Position numbers and translations under genes: made by a program. 64,000 nt of DNA from Erodium maritimum (lineage: Eukaryota > Streptophyta > Magnoliopsida > Geraniales > Geraniaceae): contig OY997592.1 of the NCBI GenBank assembly GCA_963921825.1, positions 57,742,336-57,806,335 of the forward strand, written 5' to 3'. Positions 23,962 through 36,330 of this stretch are shown here, in pieces. The notes under the pieces are model-generated. The model had not been told where the DNA came from. It did no database searches and was given only the letters and a program-made list of their open reading frames with translations. Positions within the stretch are counted from its first letter, which is position 1, and each line of letters opens with the position of its first letter.

Positions 23962-26900
23962 TGGTATCAGAGCTCAACAAGATTTGACCACCAATCGTTT
24001 GTTTTCTCCAACGAAACAAATTTTCTTTTACAAAACCACTTCGTCAGTTTTCGACAAAACCACCGTTTTAGAACCTGACACAAGCCACCAACTTTTGCTT
24101 TTGCTATACCACACGCCAGAGTCACTTCTCGACCTTTTGTCACTTCACACTTTTCTCTTTTTTTAAAACCAACCCCATCCACACATTTCCTTACTTTTTC
24201 CCATCCTCATCTCTTCTCTCAATATTTTTATTCTCCCTGTTTTTCGTCCATGGCTTCCGATGGTGCTTCTGTTTTACAAAATCCACAAGACCCGTCTCAT
24301 ACCTTTACGCACATAATTTTGTCCAACATCATCAAGCTCACCCCATCCAACTACATCACATGGAAGCTGCAGATTCAGACTGTACTTGAAGGCTACGATC
24401 TGTTTCAGTTCATCGACGGTTCCCACGAAATGCCGGCTGCCACAATGCTTAACTCAGCATCACCTCCTATTAAAGTTCCCAATCCGGCTTACATGACTTG
24501 GAAACGACAAGATTGACTCCTCTACGGCGCACTTCTCGGTACCCTTTCGCTTCAGGTGGCTTCTATGGTAACCCAAACACAGTACTCTCATGAGGTATGG
24601 ACTCTATTACAAAATACTTATGCTCGTCCATCTCGCGGGCACATTAAACAACTTAAGGCTAAGCTCAAATCCACTACAAAAGGAACACTTTCTATTTCGG
24701 ATTTTATGCATTCCGTCAAAGGCACTGCTGATGTTCTTGCTTCGATTGGTTCTCCACTTGATCAAGAGGACCTCACTGATACAATTTTACAAGGGTTGGA
24801 TGACTCATACAAATCTGTCGTGGATGGCGTCAATGCTAGGGATACACCTATCTCATTTGATGAGCTCTATGAAAAATTAATCAATCATGAATTGTGTCTC
24901 AGGTTAGAAGGTGCTGCAATCTCGTCTCCGGTCACTGCTCTATCGGCTCAGGTTCGTTCTGCACGGAACCAACAACGTCATCATACTGCTATGCCACGTC
25001 CTTGGTCCTATCCAGGTTCTTCATCATACTCATGGACAAATATGATGCTTGGTAACTCCCGTTCCTCGGGAGCTTCTCCCGTTGGAAACAAACCGTTCAA
25101 AGGGAGATGTCATTGGTGCAGGGAGCAGGGGCATGTTATCTCGCATTGCCCTATTTTTCGAAATTAGAATCCTGGTCTTCATCCTCCATCATCAACCTAG
25201 TTTCCTATTACCGCAGTTTCTCAGCCTCAAGCTCATACATCCAATACAGGCTCCACCACCCCGGAATCGCTTGTGGATAGTGGCGCTACTCATCATGTCA
25301 CTCGGGACTTAGAAAACATGGCTCTACATCATCCATATACGGGTCCGGATTCTTTGTTCGTTGGTGATGGTAAGGGCAACCACATAACACACACTGGATC
25401 TCTTAAACTTCTCAATTTTCCGTTGTCAAATGTCTTATGTGTTCCATCTCTCACAAAAAAAATATTATTTCTGTCTCTCAATTCACAAAGCATAATAACT
25501 CTTCTATTGAATTCTTACCTGATTGTTTTTTGTCAAGGACATTCGCACGGGGAACATGCTTCTTAAAGGCCCATGTATCGGTGGTGTTTATGTGTGGCCT
25601 CAAGCTGCACCTTCTGTCTACCATCTCAGCATCAATTCCTCTACACTTTGGCACCATAAGTTGGGACATTCGTCCACTGCTATTTTTGCTTTCATTCAAC
25701 AAGCTCATAAATTATGTCATCCTAAGTTTTTGCAATCTTCTTGTTCTTCTTGCCAAATTAACAAAAGTCATAAGCTTCCTTTTAACGAGAGCACTATTGT
25801 TTCAACTTACCCACTTGAGATTTTTTATAGTGATGTTTGGACATCTCCAATTATTTCGTATGGTGGATTGCGCTATTATTGTGTTTTTGTTGATCACTTT
25901 ACCAGATATGTATGGCTTTATCCCTTGAAATGAAAGTCGGACACTCAGGCTGTGTTTGTTAAATTAAAAGCGTTAGTAGATAAATTCTTTGCTCGAACCA
26001 TTAAATTTTATTTACCGACAATGGGGGAGAGTACGATGCCTTTAGCTCTTTTCTCAGTGATCAAGGAATTATAAGACTCACATCACCTTCTCATACTCCG
26101 GAACACAACGACCTTTCAGAATGTCGACACCGTCACATAGTTGAAACTGGTCTCTCATTACTCACTTACTCTGGTATTCCCCTTAACCATTGGCCTCATG
26201 CCTTTGCAACTGCGATATATCTAATCAATCATCTTCCTATTCCCACCTTACAATATAATACTCCTTACTTTTGTCTCACTAATCACCATCCTAATTATGA
26301 GAAGCTTAAGAGTTTTGGTTATTTGTGTTTTCCGTGGCTACGTCCTTATGCTAACCATAGACTTGCTCCGAGATCTGTTATGTGTGTTTTTGTAGGGTAT
26401 TCAACCACTCAAAGTGCATATCTTTGTCATGATCCGACAACGAAACGCCTCTATTCCTCTCGCCATGTTCAGTTTGTGGAGATTGATTACCCGTTCAAAC
26501 TACTCACCAAAACTCTTGACCAGCAAGAAGCCCAACCTGATGAATGGGTAAAATTTTCCATCTCCTTACAACCTACTCAACATTTACCGGCCCCTCCTTA
26601 TGAGATTTCTACTACACTATCCCGTGACACAACTTCAAGCCATGCACTTCCCTCTTCAAAAACCAATTCCTCTAATCCCAACCCTCTTACTCGTTCATCA
26701 CCTTCACATACATCCCTACCTCTAATTACAAGTCCTTTAGCCCGCCTTAATAATACCATACCTGGTCCAACTACAAGATCTAAAAATAATATCTCGAAGC
26801 ATGTCCAAAACCTTAGCCTCTTGGCCTCTGCTCACTCACCAGACGTACCAAGGACGATCACTCAAGCACTTAAGCATACAGAATGGCGTGCGACGATGCA

Positions 26901-28609
26901 GAAAGAATTTGATGCTCTTCAGTCCAATGACACTTGGACGTTGGTTCCAACTATTTCCGCTCATAACCTAGTAGGATGCAAATAGGTATTTCGTGTTAAG
27001 AAAAAGTTGGATGACACTCTTGATTGTTACAAGGCTAGTCTTGTTGCAAAGGGTTTTCATCAACGTCTAGGTTGTGACTTTCATGAGATGTATAGCCAAG
27101 TGTAGGGGTGGGCATTTGACCCGCAGATCCGCCTGAGCTGAGGCCCGCATGAGACACATCCGCAGGGTTGTGGGTCGGATACGGGTCAGAATATATCATA
27201 TCCACAAATATTTGGGAGGGTCTCGGATCTGATACACTTGAACCGCGGACCATCCGCCCGCCCATCTTATTAAATTATGATATTTGTAGTATATATATAA
27301 GTTAATCTCAACCATCCATTAAGTTTGTGATATTTTGAATGTGCAAGAGCCACAACACTCTTGTCTCTAACGTTAACAATTCTATCTAACCCAACCCTAT
27401 ACATCTCTTCATCTTATCTTCTCTCTAGACCACAACTACTCCAAAACATGTTCTTCTTCTCTCAGAAACCCTAGCCGCCAAGCTTCACTTCTCCTCTCGT
27501 TTCTACACCTTCAAGTCCGATCTCCAGCCTCATGATCAAGTTCGTACTCGAGAATCACCTCACCGATTAATCTTCTCGGTCCGACGACGTCTCTCACCTA
27601 TTCACACCTCCAACACGTTGCGTCTTGGTATGTTTCTTGTTTCATATTCGTTGTTTTTATTTGTTTAAAGTATGATAAAAACATTTAAATGTTGTTTTCG
27701 TAACTTGTTTATGTTTGTTTTAGGGTTTTTTCTCGTTGATTTTTCGAGTCTCAAATCACCCGGCCGAGGACATGTATATATCTCCCTCACATATGCTTTA
27801 GTTTTTGGTTTTTTATTTGTATAAATCCGAGTAAAAAAAACTGATTGTGCTCTGCTCATGGTTGTATTTAGGTTTGTACTTGTCTAAATATGTATAGAGA
27901 TGTGAGAACTGGATGTATGTTTCATAACTACCTGTAAGGTGTAGCAGTTATTGTAAAAAAACATACTTGCCTGGATATATGTTGCTCATGGTTATTAATT
28001 AGGATTGTATTTTTATTAATATGTGTGTAAAATCTGTATTGTGAGATGGGGTTGGGTTCATTAGTTTATTTTTGGGTTAATAAAGTAATGATTTTTATGA
28101 TAGAAAGGTTATATTTTTGTGTTAAAAGATCAAATAACAGGGCCCCTGATAGAGAATATGCAGTTAAGGTCATAATAGAATATGTCAAAAGGTCTAGCTA
28201 ATATAGAGAACAGAACACAACACACCACTTTTTCTTGAATGTAGAAATAAATTTAATTAATTAGACTCTAGTTGCTATTGCTTGTTAATGTTCTGCCACC
28301 GTCGAGTCGACAACGGTAAAAACTGGTTTTGGAGTCTATAAAAAATTACTTGTCTTGCAGGTAATTATAAGTCTTGGCTTTGGGGAGTTTCAGTTAATTT
28401 TGTCAACTGAAAGTGTAACTAGCCAAATAAGTTAGATTGCTTAGAAGTTTTAAATATATATATATATATATCTGAATTTTATTGATTTGTCTGTTAACTT
28501 TTCTTGCAATTTACCCATAAATGTGACAAGTTTATTAATCATTAGTTGCCTTAGTTTGGCAAGTTTATAATTTATAATTCATATCTTTAGTGTCTTGTTA
28601 GGTTGCATA

Positions 28610-28717
28610 ATGGAAGGAGGTCAGCAGACTCAAGGTCTTGAAGATAGAGGTAATGTTGCTGGAGAAGTTGAAGCTGCTGCTGGAAAGCTGTTGTTGGAGC
28701 TGGAGGGCCTTTTGTAG
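28610..28717 (+). pseudogene. Possible first coding exon of a hAT transposase remnant
   Basis: A 35-codon frame (begins MEGGQQTQGLEDRG, acidic and glycine-rich, then TAG) follows an acceptor-like TCTTGTTAG inside hAT-B. The pyrimidine-rich sequence with ACCCTAGCCGCC at 27465-27482 looks like an untranslated first exon. The layout suggests an internally deleted autonomous hAT copy. Too short for a firm call. Confidence 0.3.
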
Positions 28718-28729
28718 GTTAACCAACTA

Positions 28730-28806
28730 AGGTTGGATTAGTTGGTTAACTATGCAATTTGATAGTCATCTTGGTTAGTTGGTTAACTGTGTAATTTGAT
28801 AGTCAT
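28730..28806. repeat. 37-bp tandem duplication in hAT-B
   Basis: Two copies share TTAGTTGGTTAACT and AATTTGATAGTCATC. Confidence 0.75.
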
Positions 28807-29781
28807 CAAGATGATGTCCTTTTGTAGATGAACTAGTATAGGATGATTTTGTGATGAATTGGAAAATTATGGATAGGTTAAGTAGGTATTTGGATATGTA
28901 ACCTGTATGAATTATTAAGGTAATGTCAAGTGGTGTATGTATTTGTAGGTTTTGGTTTGGGCTTGTGTTAAGGCCCAGTTATTTTTTTACGTTTCGGATA
29001 TTGCGGGTTCGGACCCGACCACCTGAAATCTGAATGTTCGGATATTTTTTAAAATCTGCGGATGTGTGGGCGGGTTATAATTCAAATTCATCCGACCCGC
29101 ATATGCGGGCGGGTCCAAATATCTGCGGGTCGGGCTGAATATCCGCCCATGCCCACCCCTAGCCAAGTGATTAAGCCTGTGACAGGTCGACTTGTCCTCA
29201 CTCTTGCGGTGAAAATGGGTGGTTATTGCAGCAATTGGATGCTAACAATGCTTTTTTGCAGAGTTACCTAGTTGAGGAGGTATACATGGAACAACCTCTT
29301 GGGTTTCTCAATCACTCATATCTCGATCACGTTTGTCGCTTACATAAGGCAATTTATTGCCTTAAGCGGGCACCTCAGGCGTGGTATAACGAGCTCCACA
29401 CATTTCTGTTGTCCCTGGGTTTTTGCAACTCTATTGTTGATGCGTCGTTATTTATTTATAATGATCATCTGACAACAATTTATATTTTGGTCTATGTTGA
29501 TGATATCATTGTTACAAGGAGCTCTCCTTCTGGTGTTCGTTCTTTACTGCGCACCTTGGGTGACAAGTTCTCCCTCAAAGATCTTGGTTCTCTCAATTAC
29601 TTTCTTGGTGTTGAGGTCCTTCACAAGCCTACTGGTAGTTTCCTATCACAACGAAAATACATGTCCAACTTATGCCTTAAGGTTGGGATGTCAGATTGCA
29701 AACCGGTATCCACTCCAATGGCGTGTTCAACCACTCTTCATCGTCACAGTGGCACAACCTTATCTTCTCCACAAGAATATC

Positions 29782-32700
29782 TGTAAGAACCGCCCTCGGT
29801 CGATCCCGATCGAACCGGTGAAAATTGGCGAAAGTCGATTTTCCGTCGGAAAAGTTAACCTATGACTCCGGGAGTCATTCGGGACCTTTCCGAGACCCAA
29901 AAAGAGCAGCACCGTACCCCAAATCCTTTGGAGAATCTTCTTTCAATGTTCCCTAATTTCCAGCTCGATTAAAATAAGTCATTTATGTATGGCTTAAAAG
30001 TTAACAAGTAAGTGTACATAGCATATTACCATTTGTTTTCTGCATAATATTTCTTGTACAGACAGTTTTGGACCTATATAGGTTATAACGGAATAATAGC
30101 TAACCAAGCAATACATTAAATTATAAAGTAACCCTTATCCATCTATACGATTTCAACATAACAATATAAGAGGTAGTTTTTTTTCCTTTTTCCCCTTCAT
30201 CGCCAATCAAGGCGGGGACGCCACCCAGAGCTCTCTGCGTCAAATTGAGACCGAGAACAAAGAAGAACAAATCGAGCTCTTCTCCTACGGCTTCGATGTA
30301 CACCTCACCTCACCTCCTTCCTCGCCTAGTACAGCAGCATATCTACTTCGTCTCCACCCTCTCCTTCCTCCTGGCATCACCGTCCCCGTCCATTCAAATC
30401 TCCGGTGTGGTTGAAACCGGATAACCGACCAAACACACCGGTGCAAAACCGACCGGAGCTGATGGTTCTGGTGCCGTTGGCCGTGTGTCTTTTTGTCAAA
30501 CTGGAGAAGTCTGGTGCGGTGCTAAGATTGGGCTCCATGACCCCGAGGCCACCACTGAGCAGAAGAGCCCCGCCATCATATGGCAGGTTTGTTTGTAATT
30601 TTATTTATTTATTGGACGTCGATTGGTTTACTGCCTGTTTGGTTCTCGAGAAAACTGAAGAGAGAATAGGGTTTGAAATTTATCTACTGCTTCATTTTAT
30701 TAGGTTTTGGTTTCACCTTTATAGTTAAATTTGTACTAAATCCAAGACTTGTTCATGTGAATTTGAAGTGCTCAAGTCCATTGTTTTGCTTGGTAGCTCT
30801 ATGGCCCATAGTTTGGTGTTTGAAAGAGTTAAGTTTTACCTGTACAAGTTGAAAGTTAACAAAATCATCCTTGGCGACCGGTCTTAATAGAGGATAGAGT
30901 TGATGAAATCATAGGGCTTATTAACAGTTGAGAAGTTTAGAAGGGGAAAACTCGCAGTAAATTTTGGGTATATAGCTGGAACCATTACAAACATTTTAGT
31001 CTTGAGTTTGTGACAGGTTCAGGATTGGAACATATGCTAAACATTGTTCTATCCATTATCAGCTATGTAAAAACATTATTATCATTAAAAAGAATGGTCT
31101 TTATATGATTAATAGATTAATGACAACCACTCTTTGGCTCCATTTTGGTGATTAATGTTATCCTTCGCTGGGGTTCTATCAAAAACGATCATTTCAATAT
31201 GATCTTTCTCGGAATGGGCTTTGTTCCGGCCCAATTTTACCCGATGGCCCAAGCCTTGATTGTTAGGGGTAATTTAGGGTTTTCTCTCTAAAACCGACCT
31301 TGTATGTTTATTAATTATAGTATTAATTTATGTTCCTAGACCTTATTCTCGAGCTCGGAGGAGGAGACTACTAGACGGCTTTGGTGATTAAGCGTTTAGA
31401 GGAAGACCTTGAGGTAGGGAAAGTCCTAACTACTCGAGTATTTCCTTGCTAGTATGCCTATTAGGTTAATAAAATCGGAAATGTCCTAGAATTGCATATA
31501 AGATGCGAATAACTAGAATAATCGTCTTTCAATTACTAATAACCGGACATGTCTAATATGCATGCTTAGGATGTGAATAACTAGTGTAACTCGCTTTCAA
31601 TACTTGAGAATTGATTTACTGGTAGAGAGGCCGTGATGAGCCCTCGGATTAGTTGTTGTGCTAGGTTCACATGCTTGGTTGCCTAATTTGGATAAGTTAA
31701 GAGTCTAATACAGCTAGATGATTCAATCTACCAAATATGAATGCTTGATTGCTTAATTGTGTACTTGATGGAATGCTTGACTCTTGAACGATTGAAGGAT
31801 TGAATGGGGAATCGAGTATGAATGGTTGTGCCAAGCGGTACGATCAGGTGATCGATGAACCGATAGATCGTAGTTGGTAAGTAAATGGTAAGTGTGAGAT
31901 TAGGATTGACTTTGTTGGTGTGTTGTGATGGAATTATGATTCGTTAAGCATCAGTTGTTCCTTGATTGTTTGAGACTGTTACCCACTTGTGAGTCCTTAA
32001 GCTAGCTTTTATATCGGTATGGCACCCACGCTGCGGGTGGGGTAGTGTCATAGGGTACTCACAACAAAGAGAACGCCGGTGTGGGGTAGTACCTAAGCCG
32101 ATAATTTGGTATCCGATATGGTACCTACACCGAAGGAAGCGCCGGTGTGGGGTAGTATCATAGTCAGTATCCGGTATGGTACCTACACTGAAGGAAGTGC
32201 CGGTGTGGGGTAGTATCATAGCCGGCGGATTGGACCCTGCGAGACATAGATTATCGGACCCTACAGAACATTGGATATCGGCCCCTACGGGGCAATTGGA
32301 CGGTTTACTCTACGGGGATGGTTACTGGTTATTTCACCCAAGTGTATGCGTCCTACGGGAGCTATACCTTGGTTCCCTATGACATATGGTCCTTTGGAGA
32401 CGTTTCCGAGAATCCTGATGATAAGCGCCTTCAGGGGTTGTTACCGGTAGTCCGACGTTATGCGTCTCCTCTGGACCGAGGGAAAATCCGACATGACACA
32501 ATGAGTATTGTGGATCGGAGGGTGGCGACTTCATGTCCCACGACATTAATCTGAACATCCTATCCTTTATTGGTTATTTAAGAAATGCATTTATAACGTT
32601 ATTTTCTTACGATTATTGTTGACTCTTCATGATGGCTAAACACTCGTTTTACCCCTACTTTTCAACGTATTCATAATTATTTGTTTTTGAGATCCGCACT

Positions 32701-33080
32701 AAAATTGTGAAGACCTAATTGTTAAACTAAAAGGGGTGATCTGGTTATTGATTTTTCTCTACTGAGCGTAAGCTCACCCCTATCTATTTATGACTGTTTT
32801 ACAGGTTTGCGTGATGACTAGTGGACTCGAGGCTCGGGAGCTTCTGGGGTCCGGGTGCTTAGAGATGTTGGTCTTTATTTTGTAGTCTTGAACCTTTGTT
32901 AAAGAACTATTATGACTTTTGTAAACCCTTTTGTTGGAGGCTTACTTATAAGTGGTGATTTGGAGACTTTTTACTATATTAAAGCCGGACGCTTACTGGA
33001 TTTTATGCCTTTTATTATTCATTTGCTTTCTATTAAGTTACGTCTCGAGTCCGGTCTAGAACCGGATTTGGGGCGTGACA
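29782..33080 (+). mobile_element. LTR-B: gypsy-type solo LTR with perfect target duplication
   Basis: Starts TGTAAGAACCGCCCTCGGTC, ends TTTGGGGCGTGACA, and is flanked by exact 5-bp ATATC copies (29777-29781 and 33081-33085). No internal domain is present, so it is a solo LTR left by LTR-LTR recombination. Length is 3299 bp. Same family as LTR-A. It lies in copia-2 between reverse transcriptase and RNase H. Confidence 0.9.
32015..32225. repeat. Tandem units in LTR-B
   Basis: Three to four diverged units carry GGTATGGTACCTACAC, GGAAGYGCCGG and TGTGGGGTAGTATCATAG. Confidence 0.8.
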
Positions 33081-33759
33081 ATATCGTACTTTAGTTGGAA
33101 GCCTCCAATACTGAGGCTTCACTCGACCTGATATTTCCTTTTGTGTGAACAAATTATCTCAGTTTATGCACTCCCTAACGAGTGATCATTGGCATGCTTT
33201 AAAACGCCTCCTTCGTTATCTTGCAGGAACAATTGATAGAGGTCTTCATATTACATATGCTTCTCCTCTCCATTTTCATGCCTTCTCGGATGCGGACTGT
33301 GCCGTAGACAAAGACGATTTTATCTCTACTACAGGATATATTGTCTACTTAGGCTCCACACCCATCTCTTGGAGCTCCAGAAAGCAACGATCGGTTGCTA
33401 GGTCCTCGACTGAAGCAGAATATAAAGCATTAGCTGACACGACTGCTAAACTTATGTGGGTCATGTCACTTCTTGATGAACTAGGTCATAAGCTATCTGA
33501 AAACACCTGTGATATACTGTGACAACCTTGGCGCAACATCCTTAAGCTCATATCCGGTATTCCACTCACGAATGAAACATATTGCACTTGCCTATCATTT
33601 TGTTCAGGAGCAAGTCCAGCAAGGTTCTCTTCGTGTCTCATATGTTTCGACTGATGATCAGCTGGCCGACGTGCTCACCAAACCACTTCTTCGTCCTCGA
33701 TTCGAGACGCTCATCTACAAGTTGAACCTTGCTACACGAATTATCAACTTGAGGGGGAA

Positions 33760-33969
33760 TGTTAATAATATGACTAAGTCAAAGATGACCAAGTCTAGTC
33801 CAACTCTTATCACGTAGTTTATCTCACTGTTACTTGTTGAGACAATATGGAAGTTGTTATTTGTTAAGGTAAAATAGGAACTTAGTGGTACACGTTCTCT
33901 CTTCTTTCATGTATATATACAATGGCTCATAATGAATAAAGTACACAACAGTTATATCAATTATTCACA
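33760..33969 (+). repeat. Copia-2 3' LTR
   Basis: Preceded by polypurine tract GAGGGGGAA. About ten differences from the 5' copy. Confidence 0.92.
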
Positions 33970-34374
33970 ATCACTTCTCCTCTCATATTACATCATTTAT
34001 CAATTCCTTACCTTGTTTAATTATTCTTTCACAACCTCACTTTCTCGATATAAAAATCCGTGTTACTTTTGTTCGATTTTCTCTACATTCTATTTTCTAG
34101 GTACCGTCTCCGCAAGTTCTACATTCAGAACCGTGAGTGAGCACGAGTCTGGATAGAAACTATGTTAAACTCGGGGAGCATACCGACTTCTTCGCCACCT
34201 CGGACACGCCAGACTAAATTACTTCAAGTCAGTGGATCTCATTGCAACGCCACAGCTTACTGCGTTATTGTTCTACTAAACGGATGTGTTCGTTACCATT
34301 ATTATTTATTCTATTGTTCATCTGCCTGCTTGCCTACATCGAATCCAGTATTTAGGGAAACCTTTAGTTCTACA
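33970..34374 (+). repeat. Copia-1 3' LTR, second part
   Basis: Resumes the LTR cut at 23751. It matches 5186-5586, including GTACCGTCTCCRCAAGTT and AAACTCGGGGAGCATACCGA, and ends TTCTACA. Confidence 0.88.
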
Positions 34375-35396
34375 TATAAAAAATAATTAATTTAAATAAT
34401 ATAAAAATGAACTTAATAATCTATTTTGTTTGAAATTTCTAATTTTTGATTAATTTTGTTGTGTTCTTACATTTTTTTCCAAACATTTTGTTTTATATGA
34501 ATGGTGCTTTTGTTATTAAGGCGCAAGTCATTGTAAACAAAATAAATTTTGTTAAGAATTGTTGAGATTTAAAGTATCAGGTTGTGAATTAATTATAATC
34601 CATTATCCACGATAATGATGTACAATCTCTTCTCTTGGAAATGTTTGGTGATAATATCAATGATATTAAATATATATATATATTATTCATCAAATGTTAA
34701 ATCGTGTATGGAGGCCGACTCGATTGAATCTGAAAATGTTCGTCATTGAGAAAAGAGGCCCAAATAGGGCCAGTTAAAGAGCGACTAAAACCAATGTTTT
34801 AGTATGAAACAGCCCGAAAGTATGGGCTTCATTTGAGGCCTATGTTTGAAGAGTTGAGCTTAGATAAGCCCATACTTCATCACTCAAAACGACTCCACCA
34901 GTCCACACAGAAATGAAATCAAAATCGGAGATTGGAACTTAAACCCAGAAGCCTCAATTCATTTCCAAAGTGTGTAGCAATTCAACGGCATGTATAATTC
35001 GGCGAGAGAGGGAGAAGATCCGCAGGTGCTTCCCTCTTCCTTGCTCTGCATTTGATCTTCCCTTCAAGTCATCATGTTCTTAAATTCGAACTGATTCTGG
35101 GGTTTCAGCAAGTAAAATTTTCAGATTATCTTAATAATAGTTAATTTGGGTGTGTGTGAATAATTGGGATGAATTTCGTTTATAGCCTTAGTAGAAGATA
35201 GAATTTGAAAAAAAACATTGAGTGAAGATGGAATTTGAAAAAAACCTTCAACTTAATGAAAGTTTGTTCATCCCTCTTCTACCTTTCTCTTTATTTGCAA
35301 AAAGAGAACCCAAGTTTCTATATTTACAAAACACACCCCAAATACTCAATTTCTATATTTGCAAAACAAACCCAATTCCAAATATATCCCCAATTT
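34375..35396. other. Non-coding DNA between copia-1 and hAT-A; possible host promoter
   Basis: AT-rich to 34700, then less so. ATG at 34990 opens twelve codons (MYNSAREGEDPQ) ending at CAG/gtgctt (35025-35026), which would fit a first exon and splice donor of a host gene. No second exon can be assigned. A 21-bp tandem echo (GAAGATRGAATTTGAAAAAAA) occurs at 35194 and 35224. Confidence 0.3.
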
Positions 35397-35604
35397 TAGG
35401 GATGGCAAATGGGCGGGTATGGGTGGGTATGGGCGAATATGCTAATACCCATTTCTACCCATTTGTCATTCCTAATTACCCATATTCACCCAAAACCCAT
35501 TACTTACCCATTTTGTTCTTACCCATTTCTACCCAATACCCATATGGGTACCCACGAATACCTATTTCGCCCATATTCATATCTTACAAAAATCATACCC
35601 AAAC

Positions 35605-36330
35605 TTGTCTTTTAATATTCATCTTTGATAATTACAAAAATGTACTCTAAACTTTTCTTTTACTCATCTTGTTTGATAATTGCAAAAACATACTTTAAAC
35701 TTGTGTTTTAGTCATCTTGTTTGATAATTGCAAAAACATACCTTAAACTTGTGTTTTAGTCATCTTGTTTGATAATTGCAAAAACATACCCTAAACTTGT
35801 GTTTTAGTCATCTTGTTTGATAATTGCAAAAACATACCATAAACTTGTGTTTTTTGTCATCTTTTTTGCTAATTGCAAAAACATACCCTAAACTTGTGTT
35901 TTAGTCATCTTGTTTGATAATTGCATAAACATACCCTAAACTTGTGTTTTTTGTTATCTTGTTTGATAATTGCAAAAACATACCCTAAAGTTTTATTTTA
36001 ATCATCTTCTTTCTTTATTGCAAAAACATACCCTAAAGTTATCTTTTTGTCATCTTGTTTGATAATTGCAAAAACATACCCTAAACTTGTGTTTTAGTGA
36101 TCTTGTTTGATAATTGCAAAAACATACCCTAAACTTGTGTTTTAGTGATCTTGTTTGATAATTGCAAAAACATACCCTAAACTTGTGTTTTAGTTATCTT
36201 GTTTGATGATTGCAAAAACATACCCTAAACTTGTGTTTTTTGTCATCTTGTTTGATAATTGCAAAAACATACCCTAAAGTTATATTTTAATCATCTTCTT
36301 TCATAATTGCAAAAACATACCCTGAAATTA
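35605..36330. repeat. 48-bp minisatellite inside hAT-A, about 15 copies
   Basis: Units of 48-50 bp share TTTGATAATTGCAAAAACAT followed by ACCCTAAACTTGTGTTTTAG. Copies in the middle are almost identical, and the edge copies are diverged, as expected for unequal exchange. Confidence 0.93.

Larger units (their letters stand above)
27103..29161. mobile_element. hAT-B: hAT element with perfect 8-bp target duplication
   Basis: Both ends match as an inverted pair (TAGGGGTGGGCA on the left, TGCCCACCCCTA on the right). The target duplication GCCAAGTG is exact at 27095-27102 and 29162-29169. The subterminal regions are rich in CCGC and GCGGG words of hAT type. Length is 2059 bp. It has no transposase of useful size, so it is non-autonomous. 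It sits inside the reverse transcriptase part of copia-2 and is therefore younger than that element. Confidence 0.93.
24250..33735 (+). pseudogene. Copia-2 gag-pol fossil (interrupted)
   Basis: Gag is at about 24250-25170, with knuckle CHWCREQGHVISHC. Protease is near 25270, around DSGATHHV. Integrase is at about 25600-26350. The reverse transcriptase is split by the hAT insertion (to 27102, resuming near 29170-29780, with the YVDD box near 29490). RNase H lies beyond LTR-B at about 33090-33735. Broken at several places besides the two insertions. Confidence 0.9.
23752..33969 (+). mobile_element. Copia-2: Ty1/copia element with two later insertions
   Basis: LTRs of 210 bp lie at 23752-23961 and 33760-33969 (start TGTTAATAATATGACTAAG, end TTATTCACA). 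The primer site TGGTATCAGAGC is at 23962 and the polypurine tract GAGGGGGAA at 33751-33759. It sits in the 3' LTR of copia-1; flanks TTCAC and ATCAC match at four of five positions. By eye the LTRs differ at about 10 of 210 positions, near 5 percent, so it is older than copia-3. It is interrupted by a hAT element and by LTR-B, and its coding part is broken at several places (roughly five to eight). Confidence 0.92.
4862..34374 (+). mobile_element. Copia-1: old Ty1/copia fossil that hosts the nested stack
   Basis: The 5' LTR is 4862-5586 and the gag-pol remains lie at about 5621-9620. The 3' untranslated part is seen on both sides of a later insertion block (to about 10046, and from about 22963). 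A polypurine tract AGTGGGAGAT (23408-23417) precedes a 3' LTR split into 23418-23751 and 33970-34374 by copia-2. Candidate target duplications are TGTAA (4857-4861) and TATAA (34375-34379), one mismatch. The two LTRs are clearly diverged, roughly 15-20 percent by eye, so this is the oldest layer of the stack. It is broken at many places (more than ten). Confidence 0.85.

Noticed and set aside
35605-36330. Regular repeats with spacers, CRISPR-like at first sight
   Set aside because: The whole 48-bp unit repeats, spacer included, the DNA is a plant hAT element, and there are no cas genes. It is a minisatellite.
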